Source: an uncultured Clostridia bacterium (GTDB lineage: Bacteria; Bacillota; Clostridia; Oscillospirales; Ruminococcaceae). Taken from it: a stretch of 64,000 nucleotides of DNA. Below are positions 15,739-25,205 of the stretch, piece by piece; the first letter of the stretch is position 1; each line of letters opens with the position of its first letter. The stretch covers positions 1 through 64,000 of the forward strand of contig CAMVGH010000004.1 of assembly GCA_947166945.1 (NCBI GenBank), given 5' to 3'. The position numbers were made by a program, and so were the translations under genes. The notes below the pieces were generated by a model. The model was given only the letters and a program-made list of their open reading frames with translations, was not told the origin of the DNA and did no database searches.

Positions 15739-16944
15739 ATGGCAAAAATGAACGCAAACTTCCTTAATCTCAAAAAAAGCTACCTGTTCATCGAAATAGG
15801 CAAGCGTGTGCGTGAATACACTGCTGCCCACCCGGATAACAAGATCATAAGAATGGGTATAGGCGATGTTACACTCCCGCTGGTTCCGGTGGTCGTTGAA
15901 GCTATGGAGAAGGCTGCCCGCGAAATGGGAGTTAAGGAGACATTCCGCGGCTATGAGGACAGTGGTCTCGGTTATGATTTTCTCCGTGAGGCTATCGCCG
16001 CATATTATAAGAAAAACGGTGCCGATGTGGCTCCGGAGGAAGTTCTCATCAGTGACGGCGCAAAGTCCGACTGCGGCAACATAGGCGATATCCTCGCGGC
16101 CGACAACACAGTACTAATCACCGACCCGGCATACCCCGTTTACGTTGATGCCAACATCATGGGCGGCAGAAAGGTGCTTTTCGCAAACTCCGACGAGAGC
16201 AACGGCTTCGCGGCAATGCCCGATAGATCCGTACACGCGGATATCATTTACCTCTGCTCCCCCAACAATCCTACCGGCTCGGCTTACACAAAGGCACAGC
16301 TGAAAGAATGGATCGACTACGCAAAGGCAAACGATGCCGTTATAATCTACGATTCCGCTTACGAAGCATTCATCAGCGATCCCGATATCCCGCGCTCCAT
16401 TTTCGCGGTGGAAGGTTCGAGAGAGTGCGCTATCGAGATCTGCTCACTTTCCAAGACAGCAGGATTTACAGGCGTGCGCTGCGGCTACACCGTTATCCCG
16501 AAAGAGCTGATGCTGAAAGCTCCCGACGGGTCTGCTCACTCCTTCCGTGACCTGTGGATACGCCGCGAAGGCAGCAAGTTCAACGGCGTTTCCTATCCCG
16601 TTCAGCGTGCGGCCGAGGCGGTATTCTCCGAAGAAGGTCAGAAACAGACAAAGGCTGTCATAGCGGAATACATGAAGAACGCAAAAGTGATCGCGGACAC
16701 ATTCGACGAGATCGGAATTACATACACCGGCGGAAAGAACTCCCCCTACATCTGGTTCAAGTGCCCCTTCGGAATGGGAAGCTGGGAATTCTTCGACAAG
16801 CTCCTCAATGAAGCCGAGGTAGTCGGTACTCCCGGCGAGGGCTTCGGCAAAAACGGCGACGGCTGGTTCCGTCTGACGGCATTCAACACCCTTGAAAACA
16901 CCAAGGAAGCAATGGAGAGATTCAGAAAGCTTTGCGGAAAGTAA
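15739..16944 (+). CDS. dapL: LL-diaminopimelate aminotransferase
   Basis: The 401-residue PLP enzyme converts tetrahydrodipicolinate directly to LL-diaminopimelate for lysine and peptidoglycan synthesis. The N-terminus (NFLNLKKSYLFIEIGKRV...IRMGIGDVTLPL) and FRGYEDSGLGYDFLREAI are characteristic of DapL. SPNNPTG and SLSKTAGFTGVRCGY contain the substrate-binding and PLP-lysine motifs. AGAAAGGAT precedes the ATG. The gene is driven from the second copy of the dispersed repeat. The next gene overlaps its 3' end. Presence of dapL fits Clostridia that lack the acylated DAP routes. Confidence 0.95.
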   Translation: MAKMNANFLNLKKSYLFIEIGKRVREYTAAHPDNKIIRMGIGDVTLPLVPVVVEAMEKAAREMGVKETFRGYEDSGLGYDFLREAIAAYYKKNGADVAPEEVLISDGAKSDCGNIGDILAADNTVLITDPAYPVYVDANIMGGRKVLFANSDESNGFAAMPDRSVHADIIYLCSPNNPTGSAYTKAQLKEWIDYAKANDAVIIYDSAYEAFISDPDIPRSIFAVEGSRECAIEICSLSKTAGFTGVRCGYTVIPKELMLKAPDGSAHSFRDLWIRREGSKFNGVSYPVQRAAEAVFSEEGQKQTKAVIAEYMKNAKVIADTFDEIGITYTGGKNSPYIWFKCPFGMGSWEFFDKLLNEAEVVGTPGEGFGKNGDGWFRLTAFNTLENTKEAMERFRKLCGK

Positions 16945-17747
16945 GTAAAACAAAACGGGGTACGGCGATATTTTTTGCCGTACTCCGCATAATTGCGGCA
17001 CTGATGTGTGCCTTTCTGCTGTACACATTCCTGTACACCATGAACCTTAACCATATAAACTACGGGAATATCATCGGGGTCATTTTCTGTGTGTGCGTAA
17101 TACTGCTCGTTGTGCTGTATCCGTTTATCCGCGGAAAACCGAAGCTCCGGACGGCGGCGAGGGCTGCCGGCGGGGTAATGCTTGTATTTGCTGTATATTG
17201 CGGCGTCATTTCCGCGATCATCTGTACCGAGATAGTGAACGGACCGCCGGAAGCCGTGGCGGTATCCGCAAACGGCACTCCGCAGACAGTGATAGTTCTC
17301 GGCTGTCAGGTGATCGGCGAGGAACCGTCAACTATGCTTGCCTTACGTCTCGAAAAAGCCCGCGAGTACCTTGAAGCGCATCCCGGCGCGGTGTGTATCG
17401 TATCCGGCGGCATGGGAGATGACGAGAACCTTTCCGAAGCGGAAGCGATGCGCCGGTACCTCATAAAGCACGGCATCAGCGGATCCCGCATCTATACCGA
17501 ACCGGAATCCCGCGATACCACCGAAAATATCCGGAATTCTGCCGCTATAATAGCTTCCGAGGGCTTGCCGGAGGATGTCGTTGTGGTGAGCGAGTGCTAT
17601 CACATTTACCGCGGGGTGCGTCAGGCAAAGCTTAACGGTCTGCACGCCTGCGGCATCTGTCCGAGCTCCGACCCGGTCATTATTACCCTGCCCACCTACT
17701 GGCTGCGTGAGATCTTTGCAATAACAAGGGATTACCTTGTGGGGTGA
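16932..17747 (+). CDS. YdcF-like (DUF218) membrane protein
   Basis: The 271-residue protein has about three membrane helices in the first 100 residues, then a DUF218 domain (TVIVLGCQVIGEEPSTMLALRLEKA, IVSGGMGDDENLSEAEAM and ENIRNSAAII). DUF218 proteins are linked to cell-envelope precursor metabolism (ElyC/SanA group). The likely start is the TTG at 16932 inside the end of dapL, giving a 13-bp overlap; the next in-frame ATG at 17004 would cut into the first helix. Coupling to dapL hints at an envelope role. Confidence 0.8.
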   Translation: MRKVSKTKRGTAIFFAVLRIIAALMCAFLLYTFLYTMNLNHINYGNIIGVIFCVCVILLVVLYPFIRGKPKLRTAARAAGGVMLVFAVYCGVISAIICTEIVNGPPEAVAVSANGTPQTVIVLGCQVIGEEPSTMLALRLEKAREYLEAHPGAVCIVSGGMGDDENLSEAEAMRRYLIKHGISGSRIYTEPESRDTTENIRNSAAIIASEGLPEDVVVVSECYHIYRGVRQAKLNGLHACGICPSSDPVIITLPTYWLREIFAITRDYLVG

Positions 17748-17808
17748 GCTATTTGCAAATAAAAATAAACCTTCTTTACTAAGGGCGGCGCTGATATAGA
17801 AGTTTTAA

Positions 17809-17851
17809 GCCATGGTATTTCTGATGCAAAGTCAGAAGTACTATGGCGTTT
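17809..17851 (+). terminator. Hairpin after ydcF-like gene
   Basis: GCCATGGTATTTCTGA (17809-17824) pairs imperfectly with TCAGAAGTACTATGGC (17832-17847), then GTTTCT. The T tract is weak. Confidence 0.55.
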
Positions 17852-17854
17852 CTA

Positions 17855-17883
17855 TTGACAGACCTTCAATACTGTGCTATAAT
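17855..17883 (+). promoter_or_regulatory. Consensus promoter of the acetyltransferase gene
   Basis: TTGACA (17855-17860), 17 bp and TATAAT (17878-17883). Confidence 0.85.
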
Positions 17884-17918
17884 TACTAGCATAAATCGGA
17901 ATTTATAGGGCAAAGAAA

Positions 17919-18560
17919 ATGAAAAATGGAAAGATACCAAATCCAAATGTGATCCATCCTATAAAGGGATATGAAAAAGAAATATATATCAAACCTACAA
18001 TCAGCAAACCTAATATAATTGTCGGTGACTTTTCGTATATTGCTGATTCAGATTTTGAAAGCCACGTTACACACCATTACGAATGGAACGGCGATAAACT
18101 TATCATAGGTAAGTTCTGTCAGATAGCAGCAGGTGTTGAATTTGTAATGAATGGTGCAAATCATCAGATGAACGCTGTATCAACATTTCCGTTCTATACA
18201 TTGGAGGGGTGGAATATGGAGCCGCCTGTTGCAGCCGATATGCCGTTAAAAGGTGATACGATCGTTGGAAATGATGTATGGATAGGTCAAAATGCAACAA
18301 TATTGCCCGGAGTTCATATCGGTGACGGGGCTGTCATTGGTGCAAACAGCACGGTCGGAAAAGATATACCTCCCTATACGATAGTGGTCGGTAATCCTGC
18401 AAATGTTCTGCGCAAACGCTTTGATGATGAAATGATTGAATTACTGCTCAAATTCAAATGGTGGGATAAAAGCATTGAAGAAATTGACTCTCTTATCCCT
18501 GTTCTGACTTGTAGCGATATTGATAAAGTCAAAAACAAAATCAGAGAATTGTTAGCATAA
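17919..18560 (+). CDS. Vat-like streptogramin A / xenobiotic O-acetyltransferase
   Basis: The 213-residue protein fits the xenobiotic acetyltransferase family: a left-handed beta-helix of hexapeptide repeats ([20 protein letters not shown]) with the catalytic histidine at residue 82 in MNGANHQM, the same position as in Vat(D). The C-terminal helix contains [10 protein letters not shown], also Vat-like. Such enzymes inactivate streptogramin A or chloramphenicol with acetyl-CoA at a trimer interface. The gene is visibly more AT-rich than its neighbours and has a consensus promoter, so horizontal acquisition is likely. Whether it confers resistance is unknown; other CatB-like sugar or antibiotic acetyltransferases look similar. 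Confidence 0.85.
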   Translation: MKNGKIPNPNVIHPIKGYEKEIYIKPTISKPNIIVGDFSYIADSDFESHVTHHYEWNGDKLIIGKFCQIAAGVEFVMNGANHQMNAVSTFPFYTLEGWNMEPPVAADMPLKGDTIVGNDVWIGQNATILPGVHIGDGAVIGANSTVGKDIPPYTIVVGNPANVLRKRFDDEMIELLLKFKWWDKSIEEIDSLIPVLTCSDIDKVKNKIRELLA

Positions 18561-18593
18561 ATTCTGATTTAGCTTAGTAACAATAAATACAAT

Positions 18594-18630
18594 GCCCCTG
18601 AGCACTTTGAAGGGCTCAGGGGCAAAACTT
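18594..18630. terminator. Strong hairpin after the acetyltransferase gene
   Basis: GCCCCTGAGC (18594-18603) pairs with GCTCAGGGGC (18614-18623). The plus strand continues AAAACTTC; on the minus strand ATTGTATTTATTG follows, so it may end minus-strand transcripts too. Confidence 0.6.
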
Positions 18631-18761
18631 CTATATGGGTACCCGTCTTACGTCCGGTAGTTTGGAAGGTTTTCTTTTTCTCATGCATATAGATCAATCT
18701 CTGAGCAGGCGTACTTATCAAGTGATCTGCAAGGCAAAGCGGTTACTCAAACCGCTCCCGC

Positions 18762-19010
18762 TCAATATCCCTTGGCGTAGGCAGCTTTTACACTTACTCC
18801 GCCTATCCTGCCGAGCTTTCCGCTCAGGGCAGATATTTCGTCCTGTGGAGCATCAACGGCTATACTTATTATACTGATGCCCTTCTGACGGTAAGGAATG
18901 CCCATTCTGCCTATAATTGCGGAGCTGTGCTCATGCAGTACGGAGTTGACTTTTTCCGCGCTGCCGGGATCTTCGACGATTATTCCTATGACTGCCACTC
19001 TTGTTTCCAT
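18762..19010 (-). CDS. TM1266-type iron-only hydrogenase system regulator
   Basis: The 82-residue protein is a small ferredoxin-like, ACT/NikR-type domain (TRVAVIGIIVEDPGSAEKVN, then SSAIIGRMGIPYRQKGISII), a good fit to the TM1266 family that accompanies [FeFe]-hydrogenase maturation genes. No hydrogenase gene lies in this window. Its start is 11 bp from the end of the DHHW gene, so it appears to be the last gene of the acyltransferase operon, an unusual place. Confidence 0.8.
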   Translation of the reverse strand: METRVAVIGIIVEDPGSAEKVNSVLHEHSSAIIGRMGIPYRQKGISIISIAVDAPQDEISALSGKLGRIGGVSVKAAYAKGY

Positions 19011-19021
19011 AGCTTCCTCCG

Positions 19022-20158
19022 TCAGTCTATGCTTATCCCGCGTATATCCCTGTCCTGTGAGAAGGATATCGCGTTATAGATGAAAAGCACCGAATCGTAA
19101 TCATCAACATCAACATGGTTTGAGATACCGTCGCGGATATAGCGCATATCGAGGACGGTTATCCTGCTGTAGTGCGCGGTAAGGAACGGTATCATGCAGT
19201 GCGCGTAGCTGTCCTTGAAAATAAGGAGCGAGGGACCTTCAACCGAGGTGGTTATCTCCATCTGCGGGGAATTCTGTCCGAGGTAGGAGCTGTATTTGTC
19301 CTTCGCGGCGAGGAAATCACGGAAATAAAGACTGTCATAGGTGTTTTCGCCTATGGTGAGCGTGACCGGTTCTTCGCCGCGCAGGTGGTAGTAGTCAATG
19401 ATATCCGGGGCAACTCCGTTGTCGAGGGTTTTGGAGAACAGTGTACCGCGGAAACTGTCGGAGGCGTGTTCAATATCGAATTCATTAAGCTCCGACGGCT
19501 TGAATCCCATTGATCTTGCCGCGTCGTAGTACGCAAGATATGCTCCGAAGGTCGTCCAGTGATGGTCGGTGCGGTAGTAGATATAATCGGCGCTGTGGGC
19601 TTTCAATGTGGGGATCACATTTATAGCGGTCATGGACGGAAGATTTTCCCGACAGAATTCAAAGAGTTCAGACTGGCTCCCGATAGGCGCTCCCTGCGGG
19701 AACAGCTCGGAATATACTTCCTGCGAAGTGGGGGCAAGCAGGAAATACATCGGCTTGCCGGGGTGCTTGTCCGCGAACTTGTTCAGTGCGCTGAGTCCTT
19801 TTCCCACATATTCTTCGTCAAATCCGCCCCATATCTCCATCATTCTGTTATCGGCGGTATATACTCCGTTCACATCGGTCTTGCCGATGAGCCGCTCTGT
19901 GCCGTTACGAAGCCGTATCCAGTCTTCTCTCCCGAAAAACCTGTCGGAGAACCAGTCCTCTATACCGGTCATAAGAGTCTCGTCCCTGAATTTATCAAAC
20001 GTCACGTCCGGAAATCCGGCGAGTCTCCGGTTCTCGTTCTCGGAGAAAGGCTCCGGGTCGGAAGGGTTGAATATGAAGGTCAGCACCGGCAATGTTATGA
20101 GTATCGCCGCGAAAAGCGCAACGGTAACTATTTTATAAGCTTTGGTCTTCTTTTTCAT
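19022..20158 (-). CDS. DHHW-family SGNH-like exported protein
   Basis: The 378-residue protein has an N-terminal membrane anchor (about 10-30) and an AlgX/DHHW-type SGNH-like domain. It carries the diagnostic motif YRTDHHWTTFGAY at about residue 197, an early ENRRLAGFP segment and a late FKDSYAHCMIPFL block holding the likely nucleophile serine. Such proteins transfer acetyl groups onto extracellular polysaccharide together with an MBOAT partner. The MBOAT gene lies 9 bp upstream in the same operon, which supports that role. Confidence 0.85.
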   Translation of the reverse strand: MKKKTKAYKIVTVALFAAILITLPVLTFIFNPSDPEPFSENENRRLAGFPDVTFDKFRDETLMTGIEDWFSDRFFGREDWIRLRNGTERLIGKTDVNGVYTADNRMMEIWGGFDEEYVGKGLSALNKFADKHPGKPMYFLLAPTSQEVYSELFPQGAPIGSQSELFEFCRENLPSMTAINVIPTLKAHSADYIYYRTDHHWTTFGAYLAYYDAARSMGFKPSELNEFDIEHASDSFRGTLFSKTLDNGVAPDIIDYYHLRGEEPVTLTIGENTYDSLYFRDFLAAKDKYSSYLGQNSPQMEITTSVEGPSLLIFKDSYAHCMIPFLTAHYSRITVLDMRYIRDGISNHVDVDDYDSVLFIYNAISFSQDRDIRGISID

Positions 20159-20167
20159 TTCTCAGCC

Positions 20168-21607
20168 TCAGAAAATAAAATAAAGGAACGGGTTGTAGGT
20201 CGCGTCCACAAGATATGCTGTACAAAGCACGAACACCGCCGTCTTGCAGAACGGGGTCGCCCAGTGTACCGCGGCGGGGAACCTGCGTTCCGCGCTCTCA
20301 ACGATTATCTTCCATGCGTCCGTTGCCGCAAAAATGCCGAATATCAGCACCACAGCATAGTTTTTCAGCAGATACATCGCCCTGTCATCGGCGAGTATCC
20401 CGCTTGAGCCGAACATATTTCCCATATATGAGAATGCGGTGGAGATATCGGGCGACGCAAACAGCACCCAACCAAGCATCACAAACAGCATGGTGTATAT
20501 CCAGCACACCCAGTCCGGCAGCCTGTCCAGCAGCTTCCCGAGGAAAAGTCTCTCCATTATTATCAGGACGCCGTAAAGCACTCCCCACAATATGAAAGTC
20601 CAGTCGGAGCCATGCCATATACCGGTGAGCAGCCATACCACAGCAAGGTTCATCACAGTGCGCGCCATGCCTTTGCGGTTGCCGCCGAGGGGGATATAGA
20701 CATAGCTGCGGAACCATGCACCGAGTGTGATGTGCCACCGCCGCCAGAATTCCGATATGCTCTTCGACAGATATGGATAGTTGAAGTTCTCCGGAAAGTT
20801 GAATCCCAGCATCTTGCCGAGACCGATAGCCATATCCGAGTAGCCGGAGAAGTCGAAGTAGATCTGAAGAGTATATGCGGTTATGCCGATCCATGCGGTA
20901 AGCACCGATGTTCCGGAGCGGTCATACGCCAGCACTGTATCCCACAGCTGCCCAACGCTGTTGGCAATGAGTATTTTCTTTCCCATACCGGTGATGAATC
21001 TGACTACACCGTCATACAGCATATCGATGTTTACGCGGCGGCTGTTGATCTCTTTTGAGATATCGGTATAACGCACGATCGGCCCCGCTACCAACTGCGG
21101 GAACATGGTAACGAACGCCCCGAAATTTATCGGGTTCTTCTGCACTTCGATCTCTCCGCGGTACATATCTATCGTGTAGGACATGGACTGGAAGGTGAAG
21201 AAACTGATACCGATAGGCAGGATATTGAGCGGCAGGAAATCTATGCCGAGGAAATAAGTCTTCGCGGGGTCAAAGACTGTACTGCCGGCAAGGGCATTGA
21301 CATTCCGTGCGATAAATCCGCTGTACTTGAATATAAACAGCAGTGACAGGTTCATCACTATCGACACGATCAGGCATAACCGCCGTATGTGTTTGTTGCT
21401 CCCGAATTTCCATATTATAAGCCCGGCGAAATAGTCGATAAGCGTGGAAATGATCATCACGACGATATACACCGGCTCGCCCCACGCGTAGAATATCAGG
21501 CTGCTCGCGAGTATGACGGTATTTTTCGCCCACTTCGGGACTATATAATAGACAGTAAGCGTTCCTATAAGAAACACGAAAATGAATACAAGACTTGAAA
21601 AAACCAT
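20168..21607 (-). CDS. MBOAT family O-acyltransferase (AlgI/DltB-like)
   Basis: The 479-residue multi-pass membrane enzyme moves acyl groups across the membrane for polysaccharide O-acetylation. Features are a YFxFSGYSDMAIG segment (IYFDFSGYSDMAIGLG), FWRRWHITLGAWFRSYVYIPLGG and the catalytic histidine in GIWHGSDWTF at about residue 330. It is the first gene of a three-gene operon with the DHHW protein, behind a consensus promoter. The acceptor polymer is not identified. Confidence 0.93.
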   Translation of the reverse strand: MVFSSLVFIFVFLIGTLTVYYIVPKWAKNTVILASSLIFYAWGEPVYIVVMIISTLIDYFAGLIIWKFGSNKHIRRLCLIVSIVMNLSLLFIFKYSGFIARNVNALAGSTVFDPAKTYFLGIDFLPLNILPIGISFFTFQSMSYTIDMYRGEIEVQKNPINFGAFVTMFPQLVAGPIVRYTDISKEINSRRVNIDMLYDGVVRFITGMGKKILIANSVGQLWDTVLAYDRSGTSVLTAWIGITAYTLQIYFDFSGYSDMAIGLGKMLGFNFPENFNYPYLSKSISEFWRRWHITLGAWFRSYVYIPLGGNRKGMARTVMNLAVVWLLTGIWHGSDWTFILWGVLYGVLIIMERLFLGKLLDRLPDWVCWIYTMLFVMLGWVLFASPDISTAFSYMGNMFGSSGILADDRAMYLLKNYAVVLIFGIFAATDAWKIIVESAERRFPAAVHWATPFCKTAVFVLCTAYLVDATYNPFLYFIF

Positions 21608-21636
21608 AGTTCCTCTTAAAAAAAATAATTGTACTT

Positions 21637-21665
21637 ATTATAATACGGTTTTTTCAATTTGTCAA
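21637..21665 (-). promoter_or_regulatory. Promoter of the MBOAT-DHHW operon
   Basis: On the minus strand TTGACA (21660-21665), 17 bp and TATAAT (21637-21642). Confidence 0.85.
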
Positions 21666-21714
21666 TACATAGGGGCGGCTGACGCACAGCCGTCCCTGCC
21701 GGCAACGGCCACGG

Positions 21715-23547
21715 TCAGAACAGCAGAGCCGGATCATAGATGCGAAGCCACATTTCAAGCTGTATCAGATACGCAAACATCTGCGGGGTAGTCATGAGCT
21801 GACCGTACCAGTTTTCGGAGAAGCTGCTGCCCTCGGTTGAGATAAGCTCGCCGATCCTGCTTTTATCGAGCAGTTCCGTGAGACGGCAGCCCGGTTCGCT
21901 CATAAGTCGGGTGAACTCCGCAAAAACGATCCTCCCATAGCTCGGATTGTGCGTCTTGGGATAGGGAGATTTCTTCCGCCATGCCACATCTTTCGGCATA
22001 TAACGCTCGGCAATGCGGCGGACAAGCCCCTTTTCACGCCCGTTCAGGGCTTTCATCTCCCACGGGATATTGTAGGCATACTCCGCTATCCGGTGATCGC
22101 AGAACGGAACGCGCACTTCAAGGCCATGCGCCATCGAACAGCGGTCCTTGCGGTCAAGGAGCGTCTGCATGAACCAGTAGAAATTCAGCAGGAACATACG
22201 CCGGCGGGCGATCTCTTCCCTGCTTTCGCCGTCAAGATACGACATATCCTTCACCGTGCTGTCTGCGGCGTCCTTTACATATCCGGCGGGAGAAATACCG
22301 CCGAGCAGACCGGGGCGGAGCAGCTCCGCGCGCCGTGCAGTGGAACGCGCCCACGGGAACCCTTCCGCGTACAGCAGTTCAGGCTTGTGATACCAGGGAT
22401 ACCCGCCGAGGACTTCGTCCGCGCACTCGCCGCTCACCGCAACGGTGAACCGTTTCTTCACCTCTCCGCAGAACAGGTACAGCGAACTGCATACGTCCGC
22501 CATTCCCGGCAGATCGCGGGCTGTCATGGCGGGAACAAGGGCGTCGGCAAGAGCGGGAGAATCTATGACAACATTGGTGTGTTCGGATCCTATGAACTCG
22601 CTCATCTTCACTATCCACGGCGCGTCCTCGTCCGGCTGGAACGCCGAGGCGACAAAGTTTTTCCGGTTATCCTTGTAATCTATCGACCATGTGGAGAGCT
22701 GTTTTCCCTCGTCACGGTATTTTTTTGCGGCTATGGCACTGATGAGACTGGAATCCAGTCCGCCCGAAAGAAAGGTACAGAGCGGGACATCGCTCACAAG
22801 CTGGCGTTCTGTGCTGTCCCGGATAAGCCAGCCGAGATGTTCGGCGGTCTCATCGAGGGACTCGGTGTGCGGCGCGGCAGTGAGTTTCCAGTAAATTCGC
22901 TTCCTGAAGCCGTTTTCGTCGAATACCGCGCACTCGCCCGGACGAAGCTCCTCTACCCCGTCAAACACTCCGCAGCCGCCCTTTCTTGCGGGACCAAGCA
23001 GAACGAGCGATAACGCGCCCTCACGCGACAGCGCCGGTGTGAAGCGGGGATTTTTAAAGAACGCCTTTATCTCGGACGCGAACAGCATACCTCCGTTGTA
23101 CAGATAGTAGAAGAACGGCTTCACCCCCGCACGGTCACGCGCCATGAACAGGCTGCGCTTCACCCTGTCCCAGACCGCAAAGGCGTAGATCCCGTTAAGC
23201 TTTTCCAGACAGTCCCCTCCCCATTCCGAGAATGAATGAAGCAGCACCTCGGTGTCACTCGCGGTGTCGAACGTATGACCGAGGTTCTTTAATTTCCGGC
23301 GCAGCTCCGGGGTGTTGTACAGCTCACCGTTATATACAATGGTGTATTGCCCGTATGTCATGGGCTGAGCGCCGTTCTCCGGGTCGATTACGCTGAGACG
23401 GCGGTGGGCGAGCCTGCACCCGCGGTCATAGAATTCCCCGGCTGCATCGGGTCCGCGGTGAGCTATGGCGTCTCCCATTGCCTTTATCACACTTTCATAT
23501 TCTTCGAGACTGTCCCTCAGGTCAGTCCATCCTGCTATTCCGCACAT
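21715..23547 (-). CDS. asnB: Asparagine synthase (glutamine-hydrolysing)
   Basis: The 610-residue enzyme makes asparagine from aspartate, ATP and glutamine. It starts MCGIAGW, so the amidotransferase nucleophile Cys2 is exposed after Met removal; GGGAGGTAATATT precedes this ATG and rules out the longer upstream frame. The class II glutaminase domain covers about 1-200 (HRGPDAAGEF). The synthetase domain has the PP-loop FLSGGLDSSLISAIA, with SGECADEVLGGYPWY later. It faces pgi across a 239-bp gap. A hairpin without T run (21671-21695) lies after the stop. Confidence 0.95.
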   Translation of the reverse strand: MCGIAGWTDLRDSLEEYESVIKAMGDAIAHRGPDAAGEFYDRGCRLAHRRLSVIDPENGAQPMTYGQYTIVYNGELYNTPELRRKLKNLGHTFDTASDTEVLLHSFSEWGGDCLEKLNGIYAFAVWDRVKRSLFMARDRAGVKPFFYYLYNGGMLFASEIKAFFKNPRFTPALSREGALSLVLLGPARKGGCGVFDGVEELRPGECAVFDENGFRKRIYWKLTAAPHTESLDETAEHLGWLIRDSTERQLVSDVPLCTFLSGGLDSSLISAIAAKKYRDEGKQLSTWSIDYKDNRKNFVASAFQPDEDAPWIVKMSEFIGSEHTNVVIDSPALADALVPAMTARDLPGMADVCSSLYLFCGEVKKRFTVAVSGECADEVLGGYPWYHKPELLYAEGFPWARSTARRAELLRPGLLGGISPAGYVKDAADSTVKDMSYLDGESREEIARRRMFLLNFYWFMQTLLDRKDRCSMAHGLEVRVPFCDHRIAEYAYNIPWEMKALNGREKGLVRRIAERYMPKDVAWRKKSPYPKTHNPSYGRIVFAEFTRLMSEPGCRLTELLDKSRIGELISTEGSSFSENWYGQLMTTPQMFAYLIQLEMWLRIYDPALLF

Positions 23548-23685
23548 AATATTACCTCCCGTAATACAGTTTGTTTCAGTATATGCAAATTGTAATTTTG
23601 TGTGCGGTATTTTCAGAGAAATGCACAAAATACATGACCAAAATTTAACGTTTTCGACAAAGATATTATCATAATTCAAAACCCC

Positions 23686-23714
23686 TTGAAAAAAAAACAA
23701 AATTAAGGTATAAT
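23686..23714 (+). promoter_or_regulatory. Promoter of pgi
   Basis: TTGAAA (23686-23691), 17 bp and TATAAT (23709-23714). The rest of the asnB-pgi gap (23548-23785) is AT-rich with no other clear site. Confidence 0.8.
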
Positions 23715-23786
23715 AGTTGTACACGGAAGAAAGCAGACTGTATATATAATCATCAAACAAAAAAGTCTGCATATAAAAAAGGAGAC

Positions 23787-25133
23787 ATGAAAAAAATGGC
23801 ACTAAAGGTAAACGACAAGTACCTTGCGTCTTTCGTCGCTGAACACGAGTATAAGGCTATGCAGCCTGTAGTTACAGCCGCACATGAGGTACTTACCAAC
23901 AAGACAGGACTCGGAAGCGATTTCCTCGGCTGGGCTACCCTCCCGGCAGACTATGACAAGGAAGAATTCACACGTATCAAGGCTGCTGCCGAGAAGATCA
24001 AGAAGAACAGCGAAGTCCTTATCGTTATAGGTATCGGCGGTTCCTACCTCGGAGCAAGAGCGGCTATCGAAGCACTTCGTTCGAGCCTGTACAACTCAAT
24101 GAAGAAAGATACCCCCGACATCTACTTTATAGGCAATACCATCAGCCCTACATACCTGAATGACGTGATATCCCTCGTTGAGGGCAGAGATTTCTCGGTG
24201 AACATCATATCCAAGTCGGGTACCACCACAGAACCCGCTCTCGCGTTCAGGGTATTCAGATCGCTCCTCGAAAAGAAATACGGCGTTGACGGCGCAAAAG
24301 AGCGTATCTTCGCCACTACCGACAAGAAGCGCGGGACCCTCAAGGAGCTTTCCGACAAGATGAGCTATGAGACATTCGTTATCCCGGATAACGTCGGCGG
24401 ACGCTTCTCCGTCCTCACAGCGGTGGGTCTGCTCCCGATCGCAGTCGCGGGCTGTGATATAGATGCTATCATGAACGGCGCAAAGGCAGCTATGGACGAC
24501 CTTAATGACCCCGACATCAGCAAAAATGACTGCTATAAGTACGCAGCTCTGCGCAATATCCTCTACCGCAAGGGCAAGGATATCGAGATGCTCGTTGCGT
24601 ATGAGCCGTCTTTCGCTATGATGAACGAGTGGTTCAAGCAGCTCTACGGCGAGAGCGAGGGCAAGGACGGAAAGGGTCTCTACCCTTCCAGCGCGGTATT
24701 CTCCACCGACCTCCACTCCCTCGGTCAGTTCATTCAGGACGGCTCAAACGTGATATTCGAGACAGTGGTACAGTTCGCCAAGTCCCAGAAGGATTTCTTC
24801 ATTGAGAAGGATCCCGCTAACGGCGACGGTCTGAACTTCCTCGCGGATCAGAATATGTCGGTCGTTAACCGCAAGGCTTTTGAGGGTACAGTCCTCGCTC
24901 ATACGGAGGGCGGCACACCCAATATCGTGCTTGAGGTTCCGGAACTCAACGAATATGAGCTTGGCTATATGATCTATTTCTTTGAGAAGGGCTGCGCAAT
25001 ATCCGGCTATATGCTGGGCGTGAACCCGTTTGATCAGCCCGGAGTAGAGAGCTACAAGAAGAATATGTTCGCACTGCTCGGCAAGCCCGGCTATGAGGAC
25101 AGAAAGGCAGAGCTGGAAGCAAAGCTCGGCTGA
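23787..25133 (+). CDS. pgi: Glucose-6-phosphate isomerase
   Basis: The 448-residue enzyme interconverts glucose-6-phosphate and fructose-6-phosphate in glycolysis. Family motifs include [17 protein letters not shown], the sugar-phosphate SIS-type block [16 protein letters not shown] and [12 protein letters not shown]. Length fits the shorter bacterial Pgi group. Two starts are possible: ATG 23787 (MKKMALKV), only 2 nt after GGAG, and ATG 23796 (MALKV), 11 nt after it. The second gives the usual N-terminus of relatives. The gene is monocistronic or reads into the P-loop gene 72 bp downstream. Confidence 0.95.
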   Translation: MKKMALKVNDKYLASFVAEHEYKAMQPVVTAAHEVLTNKTGLGSDFLGWATLPADYDKEEFTRIKAAAEKIKKNSEVLIVIGIGGSYLGARAAIEALRSSLYNSMKKDTPDIYFIGNTISPTYLNDVISLVEGRDFSVNIISKSGTTTEPALAFRVFRSLLEKKYGVDGAKERIFATTDKKRGTLKELSDKMSYETFVIPDNVGGRFSVLTAVGLLPIAVAGCDIDAIMNGAKAAMDDLNDPDISKNDCYKYAALRNILYRKGKDIEMLVAYEPSFAMMNEWFKQLYGESEGKDGKGLYPSSAVFSTDLHSLGQFIQDGSNVIFETVVQFAKSQKDFFIEKDPANGDGLNFLADQNMSVVNRKAFEGTVLAHTEGGTPNIVLEVPELNEYELGYMIYFFEKGCAISGYMLGVNPFDQPGVESYKKNMFALLGKPGYEDRKAELEAKLG

Positions 25134-25205
25134 AAAAAGGTCAGTTGAGGCGGCGCACGCCTCTCGTAATAATACAATAAACCAACTATCGGAGGATGAA
25201 ACGCT

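Noticed and set aside
15506..15751. 81-codon ORF across the two tandem repeats
   Set aside because: The repeat unit is 93 bp, a multiple of three, so the repeated peptide is a by-product; the DNA repeat with promoter explains it better.
21949..23013. 354-codon plus-strand ORF opposite asnB
   Set aside because: Antisense to conserved AsnB motifs; no start signals or family match.
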